Position numbers and translations under genes: made by a program
NCBI RefSeq assembly: GCF_006874425.1
Contig: NZ_VIJZ01000003.1
Coordinates: 62,001-126,000, forward strand
DNA: 64,000 nt
Direction of reading: 5' to 3'
Source: Paenibacillus ottowii
GTDB lineage: Bacteria; Bacillota; Bacilli; Paenibacillales; Paenibacillaceae
Notes under the pieces: generated by a model
Database searches by the model: none
Seen by the model: only the letters and a program-made list of their open reading frames with translations
What the model was told of the DNA's origin: nothing
Shown: piece after piece, positions 63,843 through 64,000 of the stretch
Numbering within the stretch: the first letter of the stretch is position 1
Layout of the letters: each line of letters starts with the position of its first letter

Positions 63843-64000
63843 TCAAGCCTTAGTATCGAACAATCCAGGTCGTGCGTGTTGATTACTCTTCTGATCAGGA
63901 TGCATATAAGTTATCTCCTGATTAGGACGTCCTACAAGTAGATCTAAAGAGTAATCAATAAACACCAACGATTGCTCGATGAGCTTTTGATTAATTTCAT
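63843..64000 (-). CDS. flgN: FlgN-like flagellar chaperone, C-terminal end only
   Basis: Last 52 codons before the stop at 63843-63845 (EINQKLIEQSLVFIDYSLDL and on to DTKA). Position directly before flgK and the helical SLVFIDYSLDLLVG match FlgN, the chaperone of FlgK and FlgL. The N-terminus is outside the window. Confidence 0.8.
   Translation of the reverse strand, partial: EINQKLIEQSLVFIDYSLDLLVGRPNQEITYMHPDQKSNQHARPGLFDTKA

Overview
The window looks like chromosome of a Gram-positive, flagellated, spore-former-type Firmicute, most likely a Paenibacillus close to P. polymyxa. The reasons are strong AGGAGG-type ribosome binding sites, an S-layer-homology protein, a DUF6470 gene in the late flagellar cluster, long-form HPF next to secA and prfB, and a GH44-Fn3-GH26 bifunctional glucanase/mannanase of the Cel44C-Man26A type. 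Species assignment is inference from these families. Most genes are on the minus strand.

Layout. 1-3.3 kb: the 3'-truncated Cel44-Man26 enzyme. 3.8-5.0 kb: a small unknown gene and a PmtA-like methyltransferase. 5.2-11.3 kb: a cell-division/envelope block (MinJ-like PDZ protein, CtpB-like S41 protease, M23 hydrolase with EnvC-like coiled coil, FtsX, FtsE). It diverges from a VanW-family gene across an intergenic region that carries a perfect WalR-type box. 13.0-15.3 kb: an SLH-domain surface protein and an esterase. 15.4-22.8 kb: a six-gene glycosylation operon with a small coiled-coil protein, a cellulose-synthase-like GT2 fused to N-terminal MshEN c-di-GMP-binding repeats, a polyprenyl-phosphate sugar synthase-like GT2, a GtrA flippase-like protein and two paralogous GT-C membrane transferases. 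23.3-31.8 kb: the arginine operon argCJBDFGH (transcribed right to left) with a well-formed promoter. 32.1-34.0 kb: an SMP-30 hydrolase and a YitT-family protein. 34.1-39.1 kb: prfB with its programmed frameshift, secA and hpf. 39.5-50.6 kb: one plus-strand gene for a 3691-residue protein made of 26 DUF11 repeats. 50.7-51.0 kb: a cold-shock protein. 51.2-64.0 kb: late flagellar genes fliT-fliS-fliD-flaG, two large flagellin-locus glycosyltransferases, hag, csrA, fliW, DUF6470, flgL, flgK and the end of flgN.

How the parts work together. The 5-11 kb block joins FtsEX to a neighbouring wall hydrolase and to division-site and protease factors. The 15-23 kb operon reads as a three-component (GtrB/GtrA/GT-C) lipid-linked-sugar glycosylation system coupled to a polysaccharide synthase that carries its own predicted c-di-GMP sensor. 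The flagellar block contains the whole FliW-CsrA-hag control circuit: a sigma-D-type hag promoter, a leader hairpin presenting ACATGGATGT (a consensus CsrA site), a second GGA site on the Shine-Dalgarno, then csrA and fliW upstream. The two glycosyltransferases between flaG and hag sit behind a perfect sigma-D -10 element and are the likely flagellin glycosylation enzymes.

Most promising for new biology: the MshEN-GT2 operon, the chimeric GT4-TPR-SGNH protein beside flagellin, and the giant DUF11 protein, which has neither a visible signal peptide nor an anchor. No CRISPR array, rRNA, tRNA, transposase or phage gene was seen.
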